Made by a program: the position numbers and the translations under genes. From assembly GCA_951804985.1 (NCBI GenBank), contig OX638130.1, forward strand, positions 100,561,700 to 100,625,699: DNA of 64,000 bases. The letters run 5' to 3'. This stretch comes from Dryomyza anilis. Its lineage: Eukaryota; Arthropoda; Insecta; Diptera; Dryomyzidae. The stretch's first letter is position 1, and every line of letters starts with the position of its first letter. Positions 34,321 through 46,545 of this stretch are shown here, piece by piece. Below the pieces are notes generated by a model. The model searched no databases and was not told the origin of the DNA. It worked only from the letters and a program-made list of their open reading frames with translations.

Positions 34321-34930
34321 AGACACGCTTTATTTCTTGCACAATTTCCTCGTAGCATAGACATCTTTTTTGCATTGTGTATTAATATTTTTCTTTTATT
34401 TTGTTTGTCGTTTTTCTCACATATTGAAATTCAATTCAGCAAAATGATGATGCTCATTGTTTTTCCCTGCACTACCATTAAAATGTGAGTATTTTTTTTA
34501 CTTCGGTTACTTCTGCTCGTTCAATCTTATAGCCAGTCGTTCGTTGTACATGTGCTTGTGCAATTTGAGTCTATTTTGTTTTACGGTTTATTAGTTGCCA
34601 CACAACACACGTCGCCGTAAATTCTCCAAGGACATTCAGTATTAGACTGTATCCAAAAATACAGTAGTAAAAACATCAGGAGCAAAACATTGAAGACATG
34701 AACATGCACGAAATTTCCCTTGTGCATAGTTTATGCCATACATGAGTTGCTTCTTATTTGACTTTGGCGCACAAACACATACATGTGGTGACTCAGAAAG
34801 CATGCATTGCTGCTGCTATTTTATTCTTGAGACGTTAAGGCTTGACGTTATAGTCTTGAAATTTCGTCTATGAACGAATGTTCGTAGACAATGCATATTT
34901 GATGAAGAAATGCATGACTTTAGTTGAGCG
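34321..34930. other. Non-repetitive DNA
   Basis: No array or coding frame I can support. 34520-34900 is of ordinary complexity. Confidence 0.45.
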
Positions 34931-35470
34931 ATGAGTAAGGGCGCTATATATCCTTTATTTTTTATTTTGTGAAATCATATAGTTGTTCATTAATTTAATG
35001 TTGAACATATATTTTATTTCTAAGTACTATTTTTTTGTCTTTAATTTAAATTAATATATACATTTTATTTTATAAAAACACGTGCAATTACATTCTAATT
35101 ATACCATACACATTAGTTTTGCTTTAACTCAGCTATTAACCAAACGCGCCATATATCCTTTTTCTAAGAACTCAATTTTATGCTTTGAAATTAAAGCTGC
35201 TTCAATGTGTTTAAAAAAATCCTTGAATTTTTTTTATTAAAAAGTCAAACATATATTTGGTAATCATTACAAATACTGAAATTTTGTTATTAAAAAACAT
35301 GTATTATTGCATGCTTATTAAAATACAATTAACTTTTTGGCAATAACTTGCTTTTTAAGCAAGTATTCCATATATCCTTTTTTCAGAAATCCAATTTTAT
35401 TCAATACCCTTAAAGTTCCACCTTTATTTACTTTAAATAATTAAGATTTCTTAAAACTTTTTGCTGTTTT
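34931..35470. repeat. Degenerate ~210-bp repeat with CATATATCCTTTTT
   Basis: CTATATATCCTTT, CCATATATCCTTTTTC and CCATATATCCTTTTTTC occur at about 34944, 35148 and 35369. The latter two are followed by related CAGAAATCCAATTTTAT-like sequence. Spacing is 205-221 bp. The same motif heads the units of the 38091-39300 array. Confidence 0.5.
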
Positions 35471-38090
35471 ATAGTTTTTTAATTACCTTGACATCCTTTT
35501 CACACTTTGTGCAATACACAATCACGTCGGCAAAGCGTTGTGCTTTATTAGCTGTGCTTTTGTTAGCCTTTACTCGGTTCACTCATATTAAATCTCTCTT
35601 GTGACTACTTTGTTCAAATTGCTTTTCGCTCACAGCAGCATATCTAACATCTCGAAGAGCAGCAGTAGCAACAGTAGCTGGATATCTGGCTAGCTGTCTT
35701 GTCTGTCTGTGAGTCTTTATTGCATACATATTATCATCAATACTAAGTCTGGCACAGGACAAAACGGATGAGACAGCATAAAACGACGTTGAGCTCTACG
35801 GATGTGCTGTATACATATATGAAATGCACTTTAGTGCATTTGTATGAGCTTCCTTTATAGCATTATTTAAAAATTCATAACTTTGTCGGTGTGCGTGTAT
35901 ATGAGATATTTCTGGAGAGTGTATATCGTACACTTGATATCCTTTCGCAGTTATTTAGATTGTTGTATTTGCAGTTATTTCCATCATCAAAATGTAGACA
36001 ACTTTTTGAAAGCATTCCATCATGCTTCTGATGGATTCTGTATCAAAAAACTGTGCACTCTGGTCAATTTGTTCGCATCCAAATAAAAAAAAAAAAAAAC
36101 CAAATACCATCGTCACCCACTGATAGTTGAAAACTTTTTCAATATGTTGCTTGCTAAACTCTTGTTTTATTTGGGCATGTTTGCAACTCGCCACAGTATC
36201 CTTGATGTTTCACAATAAAAGCAGCAGCGTGGTTTTTGTGCATTGTTGTGTTTTTCGAACTTCGTGGTTGTTTCTCTTAGGGAAACATACGAATTTTTTG
36301 TAATAAATCCAGTTTTGATTTGACGCAATGCAAATAAAATTTGCCAGCCAATATTCAATATCCTTTGTGGAAATTTTCAATCAATAAAAGTTTAAATAAA
36401 CTTTTTAGTTTTTGGGTATACGCTGGAAAAAAAATGCAAACTATAATTTTTTTTAGTTTTTTATGGTGGGTTTTAATGGAATTAAAAAGTTTTTTTTGTG
36501 GTCTACAACTAGCCTAAAATGATTGCAGACAGTTTGGCCATGTCTGTTTTTCAGTATGTACAAGTTTTTAGTTACGCCCTGATATATTGTTATTTTTGCT
36601 TCAAATGCTTTTGTAATGTTAAATATATGAAAAATTAATAATTATTAAATATATTAAAAAAATAAATTTAATTTGCGGTCGTTAAAAATAACTAGAACCT
36701 ATGTTTTTTTTTGGTTTAAAACTTGTGCAAAATTACGTTCAACATTTTTACCAAATCAGCTTTTAATTTTACACAATATTGTAGAAGCTCGTCATATATC
36801 CTTTTTATAAAAAAAAATTAAAATACTTTGAAATACATTATGATCAATAATAAGCAAGAATATATTGTTAAAAAGCTGCTAGAGTAATGCATTTTAAGTA
36901 AATGCCATGCAAATCTTTTTTTTTGTTTGTTTTTGTTATTCATGTATTTCTCACCTGCAACAATAGCAAACGTTTTAGTGCATGTCCTTTCAGCGACACT
37001 GACTGTGCTTTTCACACTTGCGCTGTGTCGTCTTTTTGCCTTTAACTAAAACGTGTCTTCGCACTTTTTATCCTTGGAGTTGTGTGTGTGTGTTTGTCTT
37101 ATTTTTCTTAAATATTTCCACCCGCTGCAGTAAGTCTTACTTCGTTTTGCTCCTGTTGCAGCCATTCGTACTCAACGACCCACTAGTGTATGTCAAGTGC
37201 TTAATGTCTGTGTTGTTAGCGCTTTGTTGTGTAATAGAAAATCCTTAATGACATTTTTCTTGCAATTGTGTGTGTGTCTATGGCATCCACGTACTCATGC
37301 TAGCAGTTGCTCACCAAAAAATATAAAAAAAAAACTAAACGCAAAAGAAGTAAAAGACGTAGCATCACTCTAAGCGCTAAAATAATGGGGGAAGCAAACA
37401 ATAAAGTGTTTTTCAAAACCATTGTTGTTGCTGCTGTTGGTGCAGAAAAAAAATAGAAAAGGATGTTGGACGTACTTCTGCGCGTCATTAAGAATTGCTA
37501 TTGAAGAACTTGATGGCAGTGATTTCGATGTCGAGTTTAAATGAAAATTATTTGCGAAACAAACGACAGTTTGTGAGATTAGTTTATTTTTATAATAAGC
37601 TTTGTTTATTTTTCCTGGTAAAATCTCTTTTTTTACTCAATTATAAATCCGTTTAAATTGCATTAAACAGCTAGCTTTAGGTTATATTTCTTCCTTTTAT
37701 AATTTACGTGTCTCTGACCTCAATTGCTTTTGTCTTCTGCATTGTCTTTCGCTTTGTTTTCACATAACAACAGCAGCAGCACCAACTAACATGATTAAAT
37801 TAAATTTCTTTCTTTGCGCTGCAGCAGTCACATGCATCCGAGAGCCTTTGTCTGCTGCGGTAAAATGTTCATTAACGTGCAGCTCACATGCACAAATACT
37901 TTTACAGACAAACACCTACGTTTACATGTCTTCATTAGTGTTTCTTATCAAACAAGTGTATGCGTGTGTACAGCTGAAACTAATATTAATTGCATTTGCA
38001 GTACACACTTAAACGCTTGCAGCAACTCTTGAATTTTTATGCCAAACGTTAAACTTGTTGGCTGCAAAAAACGCGCTAAATGCATTGCAA
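35471..38090. other. Mostly non-repetitive DNA
   Basis: A long interval with patches of balanced composition (35500-35860, 36960-37250, 37720-38030), CAG/CTG words and a GTCTGTCTGTGAG patch near 35700. Isolated ATATCCTTT motifs occur at 35938, 36358 and 36795. Several short frames exist on both strands, none with a recognisable domain. I see no RNA gene. Confidence 0.4.
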
Positions 38091-39300
38091 TTCAATTGAA
38101 AAGTAGCTTAAAGGTATCTGTTTAAATCGCGCATAATACTTGCATCAAAATTTTATACCTAATTGCTTTGAGAAAAAAGTGCGCTATATATCCTTTTTTT
38201 TTTGTAATGTTTATTTTTGAGCATTTTAGTAGAGTATTTAACAGTAAAATGTTTTCGTGAATTTATTTTGTATAAATAAGCATAATCTGATTTGCTCTTC
38301 ATATATCCTTTTTTTTTATGAACGTTTTTCATAATTGTACTTAATTGACAAATTTTGTACTTAAACTAAATCCATTAATTTTTTATGTTAATTAGTATCC
38401 ACTTGATCATTAAGTCCTAAAAGATTTGCTATTCAATTGAAAAGCAGCTTAAAGGTAGCTGTTTAAATAGCGCATTATTCCTGCATTAAAATTTGATATC
38501 TAATTGCTTTGAGAAAAAAGTGCGCTATATATCCTTTTTTTCGTAATGGTTATTTGTATGCATTTTATGTTTAAACAGGTAGTGTATTTTACTGTAAAAT
38601 GTTTTTGCGAAGTTACTTTGTATAAATAATCATAATCTGAGCTGCTCTTCATATATCCTTTTCTTATAAAAGTTTTAAAGTTAGTATAAATAATTTCAGC
38701 ATAATTCTATTTTTTTGTCAAAATTTGTGCTTAAACTATATCCTTTTAATTTTTATAATTGATGAATTTTGTATGTTTTTTATGCATTTGATTATTGAGT
38801 GCTAAAAGCTTTGCTATTCAATTGAAAAGTACCTTAAAGGTAGTAGTTTAAATAGAGCATTATTCTTGCGTCAAAATTTTATATTTAATTGCTTTGAGAA
38901 AAAAGGTCGTTACAAATCCTTTTTTCGTAATGCTTATTTTTATGCATTTTATAATTAAAATGGTAGTGTATGTAACTATAAAATGTTTTCGTGAAGAGGT
39001 TCAGTATAAATATGCACAATCTGTGGTGATCTTCATATATCCTTTTTTTTTAATTTTTAAAGTTAGTGGAAATGATGGCAGCATAATTGTACATAATCAA
39101 AAAAAAAAAAAAACTTAAAATAAAAAAAAATTTGTATGTTTATTTTTATGCATTTGACAATGAAGAAGGTAGTGTATTTAATTGTAAAATATTAACTTGA
39201 ATTTATTTTGTAAAAATAAACATAATCTGAGCAGCTCGTCATATATCCTTCTATTAAAAAGGTTTTAAAGTTGTCGTAAATTATTGCTAAATAATTATAC
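38091..39300. repeat. ~340-385-bp tandem repeat, three units plus a partial
   Basis: Units start with TTCAATTGAAAAG at 38091, 38432 and 38817. Each contains TTAAAGGTAGCTGTTTAAAT, ATTGCTTTGAGAAAAAAG, GCGCTATATATCCTTTTTT, then GTATAAATAAGCATAATCTG and CTCTTCATATATCCTTTT. A fourth, partial unit covers about 39120-39300. The units are diverged but clearly collinear. Each carries two copies of the TATATCCTTT motif. Confidence 0.85.
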
Positions 39301-40980
39301 ATGATTGCTAATAATGTTTGCTTCAAAAAATGAATATAACTTATAATAAAATCTACAAAAACTTGCATTTCTGAGCAGCTAAATAACCATATTATTAACA
39401 AAGAATTTGTACTTTAAATCCCTATTATATATGCATATTTAAAAATGTTTTAAGTCATAAAATTTTATATCTACTTTTTCCTCCGATTAATGTAAGTTTA
39501 TTACACAATACACCTGAGATTTTAGCAGCTTGCTATTGGCCTACCTTTAAATATAAATATTTATTATGTCTGTGCATTTACCCTGACATTAAAGACTATA
39601 ATAATGTTAGGTGTACATGGTAGAAACTGGAGGAACCACAACATCAAACGCATTAATTAATTTCTGTAGAACACAAGTAAACCGACTCGTTTCGAGCCAG
39701 CCAATATTATGGTGTTGTTGATATCTGAAAGGATGTGTTGGGTACTTTGCCATTACACGCACGCACGATCTTAAATGTATATGTATTTGCCAGAGTATCT
39801 TTATTTATACTTAATTACACGATTAAGTTAATGTGGCTGCCTACATTAAAAGCAATATTTTCTGTCTCTTACTACCAAAGGACTTTCGTGCAAGTGTAGC
39901 TGGCTCTGGGAAACTTATTTAATTTCCTTTGCAATTTCCTATTTATACAGAATTTATATATTTTTACAGCAGATACTTTCGTAATGCTTTTATGTAGTAC
40001 ACGTATTAATAAAATATTCAATGCAACATTTTGAGATTTACATTGATAAGAAATATTATAAAGGTGTCTCTTTTACTACTCTATTATATCATAAATACTA
40101 ATTTCTTTATTTTCTTTCTCTCTATTACAGGTAAGCATCCTTTTTCTATAATTGAGCTCTTGCACAATTCCAAGTGTGGTGAGTTATTGTATTGTATTTT
40201 AAACTTTATGTGACACATTTCAAAAGTTTTTATATAATACCGCTTTTATATAGGTACATTATTCTATTGAATATATTTTCAAACATTTCTTTTACCTTTT
40301 TACATTTTTACCTTAGTCTTTTCTCTTATTTAGTGACATCGTTTTGTGCTTTATATTAGTTGCACAATTCCTTTACTTTCCAAATTGTATCCTCAAACTG
40401 GTATCTCAATAATTGATCACCGTTAGCCCTTAAAAGCCATAAAAATATCCTGAACCTAAAGTAATTCCCTCGGATGCTATTAACACCAAATCCTGAACAA
40501 TTTAGTTTTTAAGACCATCTCCTTCCTATTTTTGTTCGCCTTCAGTTAGGGTTTTATTCGTTGTTTGATTTTGCGATTTTTTTATTGCCATATTTTTTTT
40601 TTGCTTTTTAACTACATAAAACAGAAAAAATAAAAGTCAACGCAAAAGAAAAAATATCAAAATAAAAGTCATATACAGTAGTTGAACCGGCACCAAACGG
40701 TGCCATAATCGTTAGCAAATACGTTGTTATTGCAATAGGAAGGGGCATTTAAAGTGTGCGGCGGCGACATGGGTTTTATGGACACTGGCAGTAAATGTAG
40801 TGTGTACGGCTGCTGGAGCATGGGAAATATAGAAAAACCAGCAGAAATTATTAATAAGCATTTTATTCGTTGCAAAATGTAATTTTTCGGATTTTTTTAA
40901 ATAGTTTAAAGAAGTTATAAAAATACTACAAGATAATTAGATTGAAATGGCATTAATAAATATGCATGCTGAGGAACTGT
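39301..40980. other. AT-rich DNA without arrays
   Basis: No supported gene. 40680-40830 is more balanced; the minus frame 40669-40875 there gives P/H-containing peptides (TLHLLPVSIKPMSPPHTLN) without a known domain. Confidence 0.4.
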
Positions 40981-41270
40981 AAAGTGTTCCGTTTTAAGTG
41001 TGGTGGAATTTTAGTGAGTTTTGGTTTTATTAAGTTTTAGTGTGGTGAGTTTCGATGTGGTAAGTTTTGATGAATGAGTTTTAGTGTGGTGAGTTTTAAT
41101 GGTGTGAGTTTCTGTGTGGTGAGTGGTAGTCTTTTGTCTCTTGAAAATTGATGTTGAGATTCAGTGTGGTGAATCTTAGCGTGTTTAGGAATAGTGGAAG
41201 AGGTATTTATTGTGTAGAGCAGAGCCTTAGTGTGGTGACTTATAGTGTGTTGAGTTTAAATTTTTTTTCC
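40981..41270. repeat. Decayed minisatellite A (Helitron type), minus orientation
   Basis: TTTTAGTGTGGTGAGTTT and variants recur every 15-20 bp. This is the complement of the Helitron-internal unit ACTAAAACTCACCAC. No Helitron terminus is visible nearby. Confidence 0.65.
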
Positions 41271-41329
41271 TCAGTTTAAGGGTTTGAAAAATTTGTATTT
41301 GTTGATTTCTGGTGTTTTTTTTTAATAAT

Positions 41330-41614
41330 AAAAAACATAAAACATAAAATAAAATTTGTATATTTTATAATGTATAAAAAATAAAAAAAAAAAAAAAATA
41401 AAAAAAAAAATTAAAAAAAATTAAAAAAAAATATAAAAAAATTATAAAAAAATATAAAAAAATAAAAAAATATATAAAAAAATAAAAAAAATATAAAAAA
41501 AATATAAAAAAAAATAAAAAAATATAAAAAAAATTAAAAAAAATATAAAAAACATAAAAAATATTAAGAAATATAAGATATATAAAAAAATATAAATATA
41601 CAAAAAAATATATA
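41330..41614. repeat. A-rich AAAAATATA array, left part
   Basis: Repeats of AAAAAATATA-like words. It is interrupted by the mariner-derived foldback and resumes to its right at 41947. Confidence 0.8.
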
Positions 41615-41946
41615 AAGGATTTTCAATAAGAGCGCTACAAAAGTTTTTTTCAAGGGTTTTTCAACAGTGACGCTACAAAAGTAGGGACAGCAAATGACGC
41701 CATATTTCTTGCTGACCTTTTGACATTTCTCTTCAATAAGGATTGCCATTTCATGATGGAAAGATATACGAGCCAACAACGAGTCGAAATTAGTAAAATT
41801 TACTACCGAAATTCGAATTCGTATATCTTTCCATCATGAAATGGCAAACCTTACTGAAGAGAAATGTCAAAAGAGCGGCAAGAAATATGGCGTCGTTTGC
41901 TATCCCTGTCGCTCTACTTTTGTAGCGTCCCTGTTGAAAAATCCTT
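41615..41946. mobile_element. Mariner-derived foldback element
   Basis: Arms 41652-41771 and 41819-41946 are reverse complements with a small gap and few mismatches. They start AAGGATTTTTCAACAGGGAC in the right arm's orientation and include GAAATGTCAAAA and TTTCATGATGGAAAGATATA. The left end carries a second copy of the terminal repeat (41615-41643). Each arm therefore looks like a transposon end: terminal repeat, leader and transposase start codon. TA dinucleotides abut or lie close to both ends, but an exact target duplication cannot be read in this AT-rich site. It is non-autonomous. Confidence 0.75.
41753..41839 (+). pseudogene. Start of a mariner-like transposase, truncated
   Basis: The frame opens with two ATGs and reads MMERYTSQQRVEISKIYY and a few more residues, then runs into the inverted arm and stops at 41837-41839 (28 residues). 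The M-E-R-Y-T-x-x-Q-R-V-E-I pattern resembles the first residues of mariner-family (IS630-Tc1-mariner) transposases, which begin a DNA-binding helix-turn-helix. Everything downstream, including the catalytic domain, is absent. The family assignment is by recall and not aligned. Confidence 0.6.
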
Positions 41947-42850
41947 CATATATAAAAAAAAATAAAAAATAAAAAAAAAATAAAAAAAATAATAAAAAAT
42001 TATAAAAAAATATAATTAAATATAAAAATATATTAAAAAATATAAAAAAAAATAAAAAAAATATAAAAAAAATATAATAACAAATATAAAAAACCAAAAA
42101 TTAAAAATAATACAGAAATATAAAAAATAAAAATCATCATTTTAAAATATAAAAATTATAAAGAATTTAAAAATATATGAAAACGTATCAAAAACATAAA
42201 ACATATATATACATATGAAAAAAAAAATTATAAAATTAATATATATAAACTAAACTAAAAATGTACAAAAAATATAATAAATATAAAAATATAAAAAAAA
42301 ATATAAAAAAAAAATATAAAAAATATTAATATCAAAAATATAAAAAATATTAAAAAATATTAAAAATATTAAAAAATATTAAAAATATTAAAAATATTAA
42401 AAATATTAAAAATATAAAAATATAAAAATATAAAAAATATAAAAAAAAATATATAAAAAATATAAAAAATATAAAAAATATAAAAAATATAAAAAATATA
42501 CAAAATATAAAAAATATAAAAAATATAAAAAATATAAAAAATATAAAAAATATAAAAAATATAAAAAATATGAAAAATATAAAAAATATACAAAATATAA
42601 TAAATATATATATAAATATGAAAAAAATATAAAAAATATATATAAATATGAAAAAAAAATATAAAAATAATATATATAAAAAATTCAAAATTATATAAAT
42701 TAAAAAAGTTAAATTAAAAATGTATTCATAAATATAATAAATATAAAAATATAAAAATATAAAAATATGTAAAAAAATATAAAAAAAATATAAAAAATAT
42801 AATAAAATGAAAAAATATAAATAAAAAAAAAAACTTAAAATGCAAACAAA
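41947..42850. repeat. A-rich AAAAATAT array, right part
   Basis: Blocks of AAAAATATT and AAAAATATAA, with the most regular portion at 42340-42600 (9-10-bp units). A run near 42180-42260 is less regular. The 172-residue F/I/Y frame on the minus strand (42350-42868) is an artefact of this. Confidence 0.85.
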
Positions 42851-43640
42851 ATTTCCCATAAACTTCAATCTAAAAATAGCAAAATTAAATTTTGTTCCAC
42901 ACTTGATTCACTACCATGACATCATTGACTTGCTGCGAATAGCTTCTCATCGACACATTCCACCAACACAAACAACGTAAAACGAAGAACATAAACATAA
43001 TTCCATATTGCAAATACCACCTCCTACTCTCCACTCAACGAAGGCCCTCCTCCATCCAACAAACCCCCATGCAATATTATTACCACAGAGAAACCAACAA
43101 ATCCTTATATTTTCTGCTACATTTAAGAAATTACTTTCTTTTGTATGTGTTCTGTGTGTGTGTGTGTGATTGTGGCTTGACTTGGCTTAATGCGGAATAT
43201 GAGACGACGGACTCGGAGACGAAGCCAGGAGCAAAGAGTGGCTGGTGAGTTTATTGTACGTAGAATATTTTGTTATGACTGTTGCAGATTGTGCGTAAAG
43301 GACATGTGCTCCGAACAAAGCACAGGAGATGGCGGCGGCAATGAGCGGAGCAGGTTACACCGATTGTGGGCTCTAAGGAAAATTAATCAATTGGAAATTG
43401 TGCAATTGTGCGGGGTGGGAAGTGGTAAATTGTACAAAAGGTCGTTGTAGTCGTGTTGTAGTGTTTAAAGGACTCGTTATATTTTGTATTGTTCGTGAAA
43501 TTGTGCTGCTGTTGCTACTGCTGCACTTGACACAAATTGCAGTAAAATAAAACAACACTTTGTGCGGACGATTTAACCGGCAATAAATATAATTTAGAAA
43601 TAGTAGATCGATAAATTAAATATTTTTTAAAATTTTTATC
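42851..43640. other. Balanced DNA, possible but unsupported short exon
   Basis: 42880-43470 has higher G+C. In 43190-43450 an 86-residue frame contains GTGAGT at 43243 and GTTGCAG at about 43279-43285, which would make a 43-bp intron, shorter than most fly introns. Joining the flanks creates a stop in one frame and short peptides in the others. I recognise no domain. It may be regulatory DNA or an untranslated exon. Confidence 0.25.
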
Positions 43641-44280
43641 AAGTTTTTTTTTTTATTATTAAAATATTTGAAAATGTTTATAATTATTATTTTATTATAA
43701 AATTATTTTTTACTTCATTAATAAAACTGAAAAATATTAGATCTTTGTTCTTGTTCTTGCATTTTCTGCAAAAACAAGATCAAACTTCCGTTTAAAAACT
43801 ACAAAAAATACCTAAACCTAAAAAAGAGGAAGTTTTATATTTTTTAAATATTTTTTATATAAAAAAATATTTATTATATTTTAAATATATATTTATTGTA
43901 TTTTATTATTTTTATATATATTTTTTTAATATTTTTGTTTATTATTCGTTTTTAATATCTTTTTATTATTTTTGTTTATTATTTTTTTATATTTTTGAAA
44001 TATTTTTGAAATATTTTTTTTTTTATTAACTTTTTATTATTTTATTTTTAATATTTTTTTTTAATTTTTATAATTATTTTTTTTTTATTACTATTTTTTT
44101 ATATCTTTTATCTATTATTTTTATTATTATTAATTTTTTATTATTATTTAATTTTTTTTATTAATATTTATTTTTAATTTTTTATTAATTTTTATTATTT
44201 TATTAAATTTAATTTATTTAAAAAATGTTGTATTTAACTTTTGCTAGAATTACAGATTATATATATCTGAATTTCTCTGT
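43641..44280. repeat. T-rich tract with one GCAAGAACAAG-family copy
   Basis: 43830-44220 is almost only T and A (TTTTTATTATTTTT words). At 43742-43795 GTTCTTGTTCTTGCATTTTC and AAAACAAGATC form a short copy of the GCAAGAACAAG family. Confidence 0.75.
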
Positions 44281-45165
44281 CCAATAATGTCCTCGCTTTG
44301 CCTTTAAATTTATAGCTCATTAAATAAAAAAAAAAAAGATTTTCTTTTTGCTAAAATCATCCACCATCGAAAGGATCATAAAACAAAATTCTAATTTGTA
44401 TTTTAATGTCGTCTCACACTCTATTATATCCTCCTTGTTCCAAAGTGGTACAGCACAACAATTAAAATGTAATTTTGATGAATTTCAACATTTCCTGTAG
44501 GTCTTGTCATTAAATTTGCATTCATTTAAATTGTTCCTACCCCCTCCAACACTTAAAAACAATCTAAATAAATAAATCTTTTAAATGAAGCTTTCTCTGT
44601 TCAACGTATTGCTCTTCACTACGTAATGGGGTCCAACGGCAGAGGTGAAAGTTCGTTCGGTTTGACATAAGAAATGACTTTTCAATTAACTTGTTGTTGC
44701 CTATCTTCTTTTTTTATTATCTTCTCTTTCTCTCCTCCTTCACCCATACTTATCTCTTACTCTTGTTTTTTGCGTCATTCCTTGGAAAAAGGAATTAAAA
44801 TATTGTTGAAGCAAAGAGTACTCCTTTATTACGCGAAAGTGACTGCTGCTGATGATTTTCTGTTACAAAATCGAGGATTACACGTGAGCTCTGTTTCTGT
44901 CGCTGAAAAACGTGTAAAGAACGGGTAGAAAAAAAGGTTAAAATTAAAATGGGCTTTCACGGAATTCAGGCGGGGATTTGCAACAATAAAAATTCATTTA
45001 AAATTTACATTTTAATTAAGAGCTGCCATTATGAAGAGCTTTTTAAAAAAAGTCTTCTTTAAGTGTTAAATTCATTTTAAAACATTTTCTTGCTTTTTAT
45101 TAAGAGAAAAATTAATTAATTTGTTTAAAAAAATAAAAAAGAACAAGAGAAAAATTAAATAAATA
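44281..45165. other. Ordinary AT-rich DNA
   Basis: No array. The plus frame 44674-44928 (84 aa) reads through balanced sequence with a hydrophobic start and an EKRVKNG end, but it has no domain I know and no supporting splice context. I leave it uncalled. Confidence 0.4.
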
Positions 45166-45169
45166 TAAT

Positions 45170-46480
45170 AATGAAAATCGAGGACTCCTTTTCTTATTCT
45201 TGCTGTTTTTGTCAGAACAAGATCGACTGTCCGATGTAATAAGAAGAACGGCACTGCAAGAACAAGACTTCCATGTCTTGTCCTTGCACTTTTTGCAAAG
45301 AAAACGTATAATATAGACTTTACGATGCAAGAACAAGAACGACTTGTAAGAACAAGAATGACCTGCAAAAACTAGAGCAAGAATTAACCCACATATATAG
45401 CTCTTTCGGGTTTGTATAAGATCGACCTTCCGATGCAAGAACATAAACGATCTGCAAGAACAGGAACGACCCTGTAAGAACTAGAGCAAGAACAAGACGT
45501 TATTACATGGTTATTTCAGGTTTTGTATGTCTCGTTCTTGTACTATTTGCAAGAAAATGTATAAGATTGATCTTTCGATGCATGAACAAGAATCATCCTG
45601 TCCGAACGAAAGCAAGAACAGAATAAGTGTTTTTTTCAGTTTTTGCGTGTCTTGTTCTTGCACTTTTGAAAAAAAAAAAAATGTACAAGATGGTTCTTTC
45701 GATACAATAACAAGAACGACCTGCAAGAACAAGAACGACCTGCAAGAACAGGAACGATACTGAAAGAACGAGAGCAATAGCAAGACCATCATATGTGGTT
45801 CTTTCAAGTTTTCATATCTTGTTCTTGCACTTTGTACAAGGTTGTCTTTCTGATGCAAGAACTAGAACGAAAACAAGAACAAAACTATCATATGTGGTTC
45901 TTTCAGTTTTGTAATCTTCTATTGGAATCGCGATGCAAATGCAAGACTAATCGATGCAATATCAAGAACGACCCTGCAAGAAAATGTATAAGATCGACCT
46001 TCCGATGCAAGAACAAGCACGATCTGCAAGAACAGGTACGAGAGCAAGAACAAAACTATCATATGTGGTTCTTTCAGTTTTGTAATCTTCGCGATCCAAA
46101 TGCAAGATTCTTTTTTCTATTATTGCTGTCTTGTTTTTGCTCTTTTTGCAAAAATATGTACAAAATTGTCTTTCTGATGCAAAATCAGGAACGACTTGCA
46201 AGAACAGGACGAGAGCAAGAACAAAAGTATCATTGTGGTTCTTTCAGTTTTGCAAGCTTCTCGTGGAATTGCGACTATTTTTCCTATTCTTGCTGTCTTT
46301 GCAAGAGCGAGATTGACTTCCAGAACAAGACCACCATATATGGTTCTTTCAGGTTTTTGCATGTCTTGTTCTTGCACTTTTTGGAAAAAATGTACAAGAT
46401 TGATCTTTCGATGCAAAAACAAGATGCAATAACAAGAACGACCCAGCAAGAACATATAGTTGATCATATCTAATTTCAAC
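45170..46480. repeat. GCAAGAACAAG array, main copy (1.3 kb)
   Basis: About eight to ten imperfect units of roughly 115-170 bp. A typical unit holds TATGTGGTTCTTTCAGTTTT, TGTCTTGTTCTTGCACTTTT, ATGTATAAGATCGACCTTC and GATGCAAGAACAAGAACGAC. TCTTGTTCTTGC and GCAAGAACAAGA are complementary, so every unit can fold on itself. The overlapping frames on both strands (S/C/T/K/E-rich, up to 226 aa) are shadows. The right end is followed by AATTTCAACAGACCGAC and GACAGACGATCGG, remnants of a GTCY-type element. Confidence 0.85.
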
Positions 46481-46545
46481 AGACCGACTTACAGACAGAG
46501 AAATAAACAGACAGACGATCGGATGAGCGGACGGACATTACTAAA
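46481..46545. repeat. GACAGAC-rich remnant of a mini-me-like element
   Basis: CAGACCGACTTACAGACAGAG, AACAGACAGACGATCGG and GCGGACGGACATTAC resemble the (GTCY)n block of mini-me-type elements. The other end of the element is not recognisable. Confidence 0.5.

Noticed and set aside
42350..42868. 172-codon F/I/Y frame
   Set aside because: Product of the AAAAATATA array, with no amino-acid diversity.
44674..44928. 84-codon frame with hydrophobic start
   Set aside because: Signal-like N-terminus is common in T-rich DNA; the remainder matches nothing I know.
45793..46473. 226-codon frame in the GCAAGAACAAG array
   Set aside because: Overlapping frames on both strands repeat with the array unit. 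Its C/S/T/K/E content mirrors the repeat.
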